Source: a virus. From it: DNA of 21,306 nt. The notes under the pieces are model-generated. The model was not told where the DNA came from and did not search any database. It saw only the letters and a list, made by a program, of their open reading frames with translations. The DNA is taken from positions 1 through 21,306 of IMG/VR virus record IMGVR_UViG_3300037264_004915. The stretch is one strand, 5' to 3'. Below are positions 1 through 7,238 of the stretch, one piece after another (the stretch's first letter is position 1; the number at the start of each line of letters is the position of its first letter). Position numbers and translations under genes: made by a program.

Positions 1-331
1 GGAAGCGGGCTTCCCTACGCCCCACTGCGGCCCTTTCGTTCAAAACCGTCGTGGCGTTACGATCTACAACTGTAACGGGGCCCGCGGAATAGTCATATAC
101 CGGCACGCCGTCTTCCAGCTGTACCGCTGTACCCAAAAAATTGTCGATCGTTACCGTAAACCAGGTATTGCCGACGCCAGGGTCCGAATCTGGAGGGGTT
201 GCCTCTTGCCACCCAGTAGCGACCGTCAGCACAGCGGAATCCACATTGCGAACACGCACGGCGACGTACGGCTGAGAGATAGCCTCTGTAACCAGCAGTG
301 CGAAGAACACTATTGCGTATCGGGCGTACAT
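1..331 (-). CDS. Partial exported-looking protein, C-terminus beyond window edge
   Basis: I translated this frame by hand: an ATG at 331 opens 110 codons without a stop and runs off the left edge. An AGGAG ribosome site lies 7 bases upstream, and the start is 22 bases after the stop of the 905-residue fibre gene, so it is the next gene in the operon. The N-terminus looks like a Sec signal peptide: Arg4, a hydrophobic stretch at residues 6-14 (AIVFFALLV) and an Ala-x-Ser site near residue 19 before Gln20. The visible mature part is polar and beta-rich, with Val/Thr-rich segments such as TWFTVTIDNFLG. I do not recognise the family. Position beside fibre genes suggests a virion surface or accessory adhesion protein, but that is inference. 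It could also be a secreted, non-virion protein. Confidence 0.7.
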   Translation of the reverse strand, partial: MYARYAIVFFALLVTEAISQPYVAVRVRNVDSAVLTVATGWQEATPPDSDPGVGNTWFTVTIDNFLGTAVQLEDGVPVYDYSAGPVTVVDRNATTVLNERAAVGRREARF

Positions 332-353
332 GACCACACTCCTGACTGGTTTC

Positions 354-3071
354 TTAAAGGCCTATTGTGTCCCAATACCCCATCACACCGACAGACACCG
401 TCGGTGTTCCGCCGCCACTAACGGAGAATCTGATAGATTGATCGGGGTTGGTGACCATAACCACAGTGTCGCGAGATACGCCGGTTCCGTCGGTAACGAC
501 GTCGATTCCAGAAACAACAGATGGGTTCGTGGCAGATCCGAAAAGCTGCAGCTGGGTTTGGCTCAACGAACTTGAGGATATGCTACTAAGGCTCAGCCAG
601 AGAAAGGCCTTGCGCGCCGTGGACGGCATTCGCGGGGCTAGATTCACAATTATTGGGGTCTGCGCGGTCAGCCCGAATGCCACCGCTCCGCCGTCGTTCG
701 TTAAACTAAACGCTATATTGTAGTTAAAATGTAAGAAGTCCCCTATCTGCAATGTGTTTATTAAATCTGCGCTCGTGTGCTTTGTGAAAATGGACCCGAC
801 GCGCCGCTTATATAGGTTCGACTGTAGGTTAGCACCTGTTGAAGAAGTGTCGAACTGGCACGTTGTTCCGGATGCTGTATTGTATACGAAGCCGTGGTAG
901 ATGTCGTTCGTTGTGGCCGCAGACGTTAGTCCAAGAGCTCCTATTGTCCCTGTGTTAACGGTGAATGAGCCGTTTTTCACTGTGATTGTTCTCCCACTGG
1001 AGTCGAACAGCTGAAGAGCTGTGTAGCTGACGATGACGCTAGTGGAGTTCGTCACTGATACGGTGAGGGTTCGGTCGCTCTGTCCCGCATCGATGCGCAG
1101 AAGCCCCGTCCCGTTCGGGTCAATTGTTATGGTCCCGTTGGTTGTCGCGCCAGTTAAGGTGTCGGTTCGAACAACCTTACCAGCCGTAACGTTAAGGTTC
1201 GTGCCGACCGGTGTAATCGTCATGTCCCCAGACACGTTTATAAGCGTGTTCGGGACCGTGGAAATCTTGTCCCCGGTGATAGACCCAGCCAGCATCGCAT
1301 TGGTAATGGTGGAGTACGCCAACACGTTACCGGCGCTAACGGTCAGCGCCGTTGACGCGGCCCCCTGCGCCAAGATTACGAAGAAGCTACCGTTGGACGC
1401 CAGAAGGTCACCAGACGCGGCCGTGGTGGGAGATACGGATACCGTGGACCCGGAGACGGATATGTTACTGCCGGCCACGGGGGAGCTCCCGCTCCCGGCA
1501 ATGGTGTAATCGATCGTGGAATTCGTGGGGTTTGAAGTTGAGGTCACGCCCGTACCCGTGATGTTGACCGTGCGGCCCAGCTGCGTGTTGGTCCCGTTGG
1601 TCTGCCACAGCGTATGCCCCCGAGCTGACATCCGAACCTCAGCGTAGAAGTACTCTATTGGGGTGGGAAGGTCGTCGTAGGGGTTCGTGCCGATGAACTG
1701 ATTCGTGATGTAGACCCACCCGGCATTACGCTGGTGGGCGAGCGCCATATCCGCTTCCATCTGAGACGCGATGTTAGTCCCGTCAGCCGTGTCTCCGTGG
1801 ACTATGTGGTAAAACTTACTAGGTGGATAGTTTTTCGTCCAGGCAACGGGGGAGTAGGTCTGGTACGTCGTGTGGTCCCCCTCAAACGTGCAGATGATGT
1901 CCCCACACCGCGTGTACAGTTCCGTGAGAGGCTCTGTCCCTGGGTTCAGAATGACGATCTTCTGTCCAGCTCTCTGGGTTTTTACGTAGTTGAAGAGCGC
2001 CTGAACGTAGGGCTGAAGGGCGACGGACGTAGGGCACTGGTCGAAGAACACACCGTCAATGTTGGGGAAGAGATAGTAGTAGGTGTCGATCTCAGCTTGG
2101 ACGGCGGCGGAGGATTTGGCCCCGTTCGTCAGGGCTACGTACCCCACCACAGAAATACCAACCGCAGTCACAGAGACGGATTGCGTCTGGTACACGCCGA
2201 TTGTTCCGGCGTCCGCATACGGTCCGGAGTTGGGGTTGATGACCGCAATGCCAACGGAAGGGGCCCCGGCGAGCAGATCGGGCCAGTAGGGGGCGCCGGG
2301 GAACGAGTATGCGGGGACCAGGAGACGGGGACCGCCGATGTTGCGGTTGACGGCGTAGTTCTGTGGGATGTCGACGTTTGCGATCAGCGTCGAAGACGTG
2401 TTCGCGGTCACCCCGGTCCCGCGGAAGTTGATCTCCGTCTGCGTCGTGGTTGTGGTGGGACTGGTGTTGTTGGTGACGAGAACGCCAAAGCCATCCGCGC
2501 CGGGGGTTGGGGTCTGCCACGTCACTGCCCCCGCGCCGTCTGCCGTGAGGACCTGCCCACTCGTGGCGGCCCCTGAGCTCACGTCGGCAGCCACGATGGC
2601 GCTGAAGGCCGGCACGGCCCCTCCGTGAAGCACTGTAGTTGCAATGCCCGCAGCCGTGGCGGCGTAGGCGGCCCCGGTGTCGTAGACGACCTTCCCGGCT
2701 CCAGATGGGGCGGGGTTGAACCGGACGTCATTGCCTTGGGCCGTCTTACCCGCCGCTGTGCCGAAGTCTGAAAAGATGTTGAGGACGTTGCTAGCAATGG
2801 TGCCCGTGAGCCCCGCGGTCACGTTCACAGTGGTGATTGCGCTGGTGGCGCCGTTGGCGATCTGCCCCAGGATCGACGCGGCGGCTGCCGCGCCCGCCTC
2901 GTATTTCCTGGTCGTCGAGTTGTAGACCGGGACCTGGCCGTTGCTTGGCGCCCCGATCGAGGCGTCGAGGGGGATGCCCAGGAAGTTGTCCATCAAGGTG
3001 GTCCACGCGATGGCTCCCACGCCCAGCGCGGCCACGAGGACCGGCAGTAACTTGATCAGCTTCCTTCGCAT
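354..3071 (-). CDS. Tail fibre/spike with Spherulin-4 (GH135-like) glycoside hydrolase domain
   Basis: 905 residues; ATG at 3071 with AGGAGG 7 bases upstream. Residues 1-22 look like a signal peptide or membrane anchor (RRK, then hydrophobic 8-22, with Ala20-Ile-Ala22). Residues 40-245 are Gly/Ala/Thr-rich fibre shaft with motifs common in tail fibres (GTAAGKTAQGNDVRF at 104-118, SGQVLTADGAGAVTW at 171-185). Residues about 249-480 match the Spherulin-4 pattern: LLVPAYSFPG, AVINPNSGP, VVGYVALTNG, DGVFFDQ (Asp344), then CTFEGDH (Glu397). Residues 490-905 are a second beta-rich Ser/Thr/Gly region, probably trimeric fibre. Known family activity (Sph3, GH135) is endo-cleavage of alpha-1,4-linked N-acetylgalactosamine polymers. 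I infer a capsule or exopolysaccharide depolymerase. Gln345 follows the Asp where I expect Glu, so activity is uncertain. The C-terminal third is visibly more AT-rich than the packaging genes. Confidence 0.85.
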   Translation of the reverse strand: MRRKLIKLLPVLVAALGVGAIAWTTLMDNFLGIPLDASIGAPSNGQVPVYNSTTRKYEAGAAAAASILGQIANGATSAITTVNVTAGLTGTIASNVLNIFSDFGTAAGKTAQGNDVRFNPAPSGAGKVVYDTGAAYAATAAGIATTVLHGGAVPAFSAIVAADVSSGAATSGQVLTADGAGAVTWQTPTPGADGFGVLVTNNTSPTTTTTQTEINFRGTGVTANTSSTLIANVDIPQNYAVNRNIGGPRLLVPAYSFPGAPYWPDLLAGAPSVGIAVINPNSGPYADAGTIGVYQTQSVSVTAVGISVVGYVALTNGAKSSAAVQAEIDTYYYLFPNIDGVFFDQCPTSVALQPYVQALFNYVKTQRAGQKIVILNPGTEPLTELYTRCGDIICTFEGDHTTYQTYSPVAWTKNYPPSKFYHIVHGDTADGTNIASQMEADMALAHQRNAGWVYITNQFIGTNPYDDLPTPIEYFYAEVRMSARGHTLWQTNGTNTQLGRTVNITGTGVTSTSNPTNSTIDYTIAGSGSSPVAGSNISVSGSTVSVSPTTAASGDLLASNGSFFVILAQGAASTALTVSAGNVLAYSTITNAMLAGSITGDKISTVPNTLINVSGDMTITPVGTNLNVTAGKVVRTDTLTGATTNGTITIDPNGTGLLRIDAGQSDRTLTVSVTNSTSVIVSYTALQLFDSSGRTITVKNGSFTVNTGTIGALGLTSAATTNDIYHGFVYNTASGTTCQFDTSSTGANLQSNLYKRRVGSIFTKHTSADLINTLQIGDFLHFNYNIAFSLTNDGGAVAFGLTAQTPIIVNLAPRMPSTARKAFLWLSLSSISSSSLSQTQLQLFGSATNPSVVSGIDVVTDGTGVSRDTVVMVTNPDQSIRFSVSGGGTPTVSVGVMGYWDTIGL

Positions 3072-3083
3072 CTGCGACCCTCC

Positions 3084-3533
3084 TTACTGAGAAGCCAGAA
3101 TAGCGTCGATGTCGACAGAATCTGGTGTGGCATTGTTCGTAGCCTGGAGTTGGACGCGCTTGCAGAACGGCACGCTGACAGCCACCACGTGCCAATTATC
3201 GTCAGTCAACGTGATGATTGTTCCGCCAGTCTCCGGCACGACAAAGTTCGTCTCGTCAATGGAGCACAACACTCGAATAGTGCAGTTGGTCGCTGTGATC
3301 CCGGCCGTAACCCCCCGCACCTGGATCGACATGTCCTTCGACTGGCCGATCGCTGTGAATTGCGGAGTCGCAGTGACGGTGGTCGTGGCGGTGATCGTCT
3401 GCGCCGCGAACATTATTTTGACGTCGGTGCGAAGGTTCGAGTCCGACGCCAGTAGTTGCGCGGGCGGCTGGTTCAGGCAGAGGGCGAGAAAGCCTGTCAG
3501 CAGAATCGCCGCTACAATGCGGGGGTAGGTCAT
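3084..3533 (-). CDS. Small exported-looking beta protein, function unknown
   Basis: 149 residues; ATG at 3533 with an AAGGAGGAG ribosome site, 27 bases after the end of the giant ejection-type gene and 12 bases before the fibre start. The N-terminus (Arg5, hydrophobic 6-18, Cys19, then QPPAQLLA) resembles a Sec signal peptide. The sequence before Cys19 (Leu-Ala-Leu) is a poor lipobox because position -1 is Leu. The mature part is Thr/Val-rich (TITATTTVTATPQFTAIG) with later segments suggesting a beta-sandwich, and has three cysteines (NCTIRVLC, then FCKR). I do not recognise the family. Its place between an ejection-type protein and the large fibre suggests a small virion or tail-surface component. 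A secreted accessory is the main alternative. Confidence 0.75.
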   Translation of the reverse strand: MTYPRIVAAILLTGFLALCLNQPPAQLLASDSNLRTDVKIMFAAQTITATTTVTATPQFTAIGQSKDMSIQVRGVTAGITATNCTIRVLCSIDETNFVVPETGGTIITLTDDNWHVVAVSVPFCKRVQLQATNNATPDSVDIDAILASQ

Positions 3534-3560
3534 AGGACTCCTCCTTGGGGTTGACTTATG

Positions 3561-6500
3561 TTACCAGTAACTGCTGGACTCGCGCTGCGCCCGCCGCCTC
3601 TCCCGGGTCCGATCCTTCTGATACTCCGTCTTGTACGGCTTCGAGGGGGCTGTAGACAAAGACTTGGTGGCGTGTTCAGAAACCTTTTCGGACCCCAGGA
3701 ACTTGCGGGCCAGGTCGCTGCCAGTACGGTACATAGCAACGCCAAAGGTATTGCGGATCTTGCGGTCCGCCTCATCCATGAAGTCCCTCCCCGATCCCCA
3801 CGACCGACCTTTCACCACATCCACCGCCGCCTCCCCACCGGAGCTGAGCAGGTCCGCGACGGTGGATATCAAGACGTCCAGGCCAGCAGCACTGACCACC
3901 GGGTCATCCCGGCGCTTCGGAGCCCCTGGCAACCCGAACTTGGTAGCCACCTGGGCGATCCGTTCGCCGAAGGGGAGCTCCGACCAGAGGATCCCCCACA
4001 TCTCATCATCATTCAGGTGCCCCAACGCCGCCATGGTTTTAACCACTGCGGCGGTGGTGAGCCCGTATTTCGTGAGCTTGCCCGCAGCTCCAGCAGCACC
4101 CTTGATGTCCCGGCCTTTGACGTTCTTGAAGACATCCCACGCCATGTTGCCAACGTGGCGTAACTGGGCCAGGTGGGACTTCTCGAAGAGCCCCAGGGCG
4201 CTGAACCCTGGGTGCCCCCCTGCCGGCGCCTGAACGAGGGCCAGCTGAGCATCCGACACCCGCAGTGCAAAGTCTGTGCACCGGTCCATGCGCTGTTCGC
4301 GCGTCAGGTTCGGATCCGTCCGCTGCAGACGGTTGCGCTCTGCCAGAAAGGCAGCGACCTTGGTCTGCGTGTCCGGAATGTATACATTGGAAGCGAGCGT
4401 CTTCCGCAGCATTGATGCTCGCTGGTCCACACCGTCGACAATGCTCTCCTGCTCCAGGACCCCCGACTCCCGGAGCTCCCCCATGATGTCGGCCGGCAAC
4501 TTGTTGAACCAGTACTTGAGCGCCTGGGAATGGCCGTAGGAGTAGTCTCGCAGAGCAGTCTCAGCCACGAGCCTACTCTGGCCCCCAGTCATCTGGCGCC
4601 AGAAAGACCTGGCGTTACCGAAGATGTGCTTGGCCGCGGCGAAGGTATTCATGCGTCCAATGATGGAGTCGCTCAAGGGGCGGGCCCCAGGCATATTCTC
4701 CCCCATCCGGAGAGCCGCGATCTGAGGGCCCGAGAACGCCTGGGGCCAGTCCTTCCCCCCGATCCGGACCTTCCAGGTCTGCCCACGGGTGGGGGAGACG
4801 TAGTCCTTCCCCACGACCTCAAAGGCCCCGTCGAGACCCAAGGCCCCGTCGAGAGGGAAGGTGTCGCCTGGCTTCGGTTCGGCCTTCAATTTGTCCCCGA
4901 GGTTCCATTGCTGCAGTCCCGCATCCCAGACGTGCGGAGACTTGAAAACAACACTCTCGACGTACCGGTCCAGCATCATCCGGCCCCGTTCGTCGAGGCC
5001 AGCCCGCAGGTCCGTCATCTTCTCGATCATCTGCCCGCGCACGATCTTGTCGATGACACTCTGGGCGTATTCCCACATCACATCGACGGAGTTCCGGACC
5101 GGCCTCGTGTCTGTCGTGCGGCGCTTCTCTGGCGCCGTCTTGGGTTCCTTCTCGTACCATGCGCGCGGGGGTCCGGATTGAGATCGGCGGGCCTGCCCCA
5201 GCTCATCCCTGACCAGGCTGTCGATGTTCCCGATGGTGCCCCATTCGTAGGGCCAGTACTTGTCTCCCAGGTTTCTGAACAGATTCCTGCCACGGACGAA
5301 ATCCAGGAATCCAGTCGCCGGCTCCAGCATCTGCTTGAAGATAGGCGCATGCTGCCGGGCGGCGGCCTGCTCCGCCGGCGTCAGAGACTGCCCTTCCCGT
5401 GTCTTGGCCACCGCCTCCCACAGATCAGGCCCGGCCTCCCGGTACCGCTCCTTCAACCACTGCCGGCCAGACTCATTGCCGAACAGGAAGGTCTCCATCG
5501 AGTCCGCCAGCACATTCCGCAACCGGGTGGCTTCTATGCCCAGCTGGTTGAGTCCCGTCTTCTGCATCCAACTGTCGGTAGCCGCTGGCTTCATGTAGGT
5601 GTCGGCGAAGCGGCGCATGTTCTCCAGGGCCCCACCAACCCCCGACACGTCCGGCAACAGGACCGGAGTCAGCTGCGCATTCAAGGTCTCGATCTGGAAA
5701 GGCACGCCAGACCCGGGGCCACCTGGCGCCCCCGGCGGTGGAGCTGGCTGGGGGCCGGGGCCCTGCATCTTGGTGAAAAGCTTCCGCCCCGTCCCTTTGA
5801 TCGCCCGCCCCAAGTTGCTGAAAGCCTGTTGGATGGCCGCCGCATTGGGTACGATCAGAGCCCCCTGCTGCCGGCGCTGAGATCTCCTTCCCACCGGCCG
5901 CACTCGCCCGGCGCCCCCGCCAGAGATCGAGATCCGCTTCTTCCCGGGGGCGATCTGACGTTCAGAAATCTTAACTTCTCCCTGCTTCGCCTGCTCAATC
6001 ATGGCGTCCACATCTTGGAAAGATATCGCACCTGGTTGGGATTCAAGCTTCCTGGCTGCCTCATCGGCGGCGATCTCCGCGCGCGACGGCGGGGGCGCCG
6101 GGGCCGGTTCCTCAGGGCCCAGCACCCGCATCTCCTGTCGGATCGCAGCCAGCTCCGGCGATACCGGGGCCTCGGTGGCTGGCCGTATGTTCACAGGGCC
6201 CGCTGCCACTGCGGCCTCCCCCGGAGGGACTGGTTCATTGGGAAGTAGTCGCATCTCCTGTCGGATCGCAGCCAGCTCCGGCGATACCGGCGGCTCCGCC
6301 ATGGGTGCAGCAGGCTCGGGCCTCATCCCGAACATGCGTCGCCCCGCTGGCATTGGGGCCAATGCAGGCTGGCGTCCACTGGATCCCCAATGGCCCATCA
6401 TTGTTGCACCCACGTACGCCTCGAGGGGCTGCTCCAGGTTCCGGTTCGACAACTCCGACAGATAGGCCTCCGAGCGCGCCAGGATCCCGGGCATCGAGTT

Positions 6501-7238
6501 CGGATCCTGGCCGGCGGCAAGAGCTGCAATTGAAGGAAGTGCCAACGTGTTCTCGACGAAGGTCTGCATGGGCTGCAGTAATCCTTGGGCCTGCGGGGTG
6601 AAGTTCTCCCCTCCGGGCGCCCCCAAAGCTGCATTGACCCCCGACCCCACGACGTTGCCGACCGCGGATCCGAACCCTGGATATGCCGCAGCCAGGTCCA
6701 GCGGGGCCTTGACTGCCCGACCGAGGAGGTAAGGGTCTGCAAACCCTTTGCCGCTGGCGGGCGGGATGCCGAAAGCATCCCGGACCGGGGCCATGACGCG
6801 CTCCATCGGGGTGCCTTCTTGTTGAATGGTGCGGTACTCCCCGGCCCCGATGGGCATGGTGGCGTAGTCGATGGCATCCGTCGGCAACTTTACGACGACG
6901 TCTGCATTCTCCAGGCCCGCCTCGATCCACCCAGGCCCCTCCTCGCCCTGCTGCAAAGGCTGCTTGGAGATCTTCTTCTTCAACCCCCGGGCTATTCGCT
7001 TGAACTCCCCTTCGCCCCACCGCTGGCGGAACTCATCTTGGCGAGAGTGCAGCAGCTGCGCCAGGTTCATTAGCCGGGCGCCGGGGTCCCTCTCCGCTTT
7101 GGCGCGGGCCACCTCTTCCTCCAAAGCCACGAGGCGCGGCGGGGCCGGTTCCGCTGCAGGCTCCTCCGGCGCCCAAGACACAGAGGCGTTGGTGATCTGA
7201 GCTTCATCGTCATCCGGTGCGAAGAGTCGCCGGGCCAT
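3561..7238 (-). CDS. Giant internal virion/ejection-type protein (1225 aa)
   Basis: I choose ATG 7238 (1225 residues). It overlaps the preceding TGA by one base (TGATG) and has GAGGTG five bases upstream; a TTG one codon earlier is less likely. N-terminal residues 1-110 are charged and helical. Residues about 160-280 have Gly/Ala-rich hydrophobic stretches (SAVGNVVGSGVNAALGAPGG). Residues 300-400 are a Pro/Ala linker holding the repeat PVSPELAAIRQEMR twice (317-330 and 358-371). A basic tract lies near 445-490 and a Pro/Gly linker near 497-512. The rest is long, mostly helical and soluble, ending in a basic Arg/Lys-rich tail. No catalytic motif was recognised. Size, linker architecture and position after the tail genes fit the large ejected proteins of podoviruses. 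This is a role inference, not a family match. Confidence 0.8.
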   Translation of the reverse strand: MARRLFAPDDDEAQITNASVSWAPEEPAAEPAPPRLVALEEEVARAKAERDPGARLMNLAQLLHSRQDEFRQRWGEGEFKRIARGLKKKISKQPLQQGEEGPGWIEAGLENADVVVKLPTDAIDYATMPIGAGEYRTIQQEGTPMERVMAPVRDAFGIPPASGKGFADPYLLGRAVKAPLDLAAAYPGFGSAVGNVVGSGVNAALGAPGGENFTPQAQGLLQPMQTFVENTLALPSIAALAAGQDPNSMPGILARSEAYLSELSNRNLEQPLEAYVGATMMGHWGSSGRQPALAPMPAGRRMFGMRPEPAAPMAEPPVSPELAAIRQEMRLLPNEPVPPGEAAVAAGPVNIRPATEAPVSPELAAIRQEMRVLGPEEPAPAPPPSRAEIAADEAARKLESQPGAISFQDVDAMIEQAKQGEVKISERQIAPGKKRISISGGGAGRVRPVGRRSQRRQQGALIVPNAAAIQQAFSNLGRAIKGTGRKLFTKMQGPGPQPAPPPGAPGGPGSGVPFQIETLNAQLTPVLLPDVSGVGGALENMRRFADTYMKPAATDSWMQKTGLNQLGIEATRLRNVLADSMETFLFGNESGRQWLKERYREAGPDLWEAVAKTREGQSLTPAEQAAARQHAPIFKQMLEPATGFLDFVRGRNLFRNLGDKYWPYEWGTIGNIDSLVRDELGQARRSQSGPPRAWYEKEPKTAPEKRRTTDTRPVRNSVDVMWEYAQSVIDKIVRGQMIEKMTDLRAGLDERGRMMLDRYVESVVFKSPHVWDAGLQQWNLGDKLKAEPKPGDTFPLDGALGLDGAFEVVGKDYVSPTRGQTWKVRIGGKDWPQAFSGPQIAALRMGENMPGARPLSDSIIGRMNTFAAAKHIFGNARSFWRQMTGGQSRLVAETALRDYSYGHSQALKYWFNKLPADIMGELRESGVLEQESIVDGVDQRASMLRKTLASNVYIPDTQTKVAAFLAERNRLQRTDPNLTREQRMDRCTDFALRVSDAQLALVQAPAGGHPGFSALGLFEKSHLAQLRHVGNMAWDVFKNVKGRDIKGAAGAAGKLTKYGLTTAAVVKTMAALGHLNDDEMWGILWSELPFGERIAQVATKFGLPGAPKRRDDPVVSAAGLDVLISTVADLLSSGGEAAVDVVKGRSWGSGRDFMDEADRKIRNTFGVAMYRTGSDLARKFLGSEKVSEHATKSLSTAPSKPYKTEYQKDRTRERRRAQRESSSYW
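6127..6290. repeat. Exact 41-bp direct repeat within the giant ejection-type gene
   Basis: Copies at 6127-6167 and 6250-6290 are identical, with a 123-base offset (41 codons). They encode the two PVSPELAAIRQEMR segments in the Pro/Ala linker. Exact DNA identity suggests a recent duplication or conversion. Confidence 0.9.

Noticed and set aside
3084-3533. Lipoprotein signal at Cys19 of the 149-residue protein
   Set aside because: The residue before Cys is Leu where lipoboxes need Gly, Ala or Ser; a Sec type I or uncleaved signal is more likely.
4530-6248. 572-codon plus-strand open frame
   Set aside because: Lies wholly antisense to the giant ejection-type gene, which has a ribosome site, coupled start and normal protein texture; the plus frame reads as Arg/Pro/Leu-rich shadow sequence typical of GC-rich DNA.
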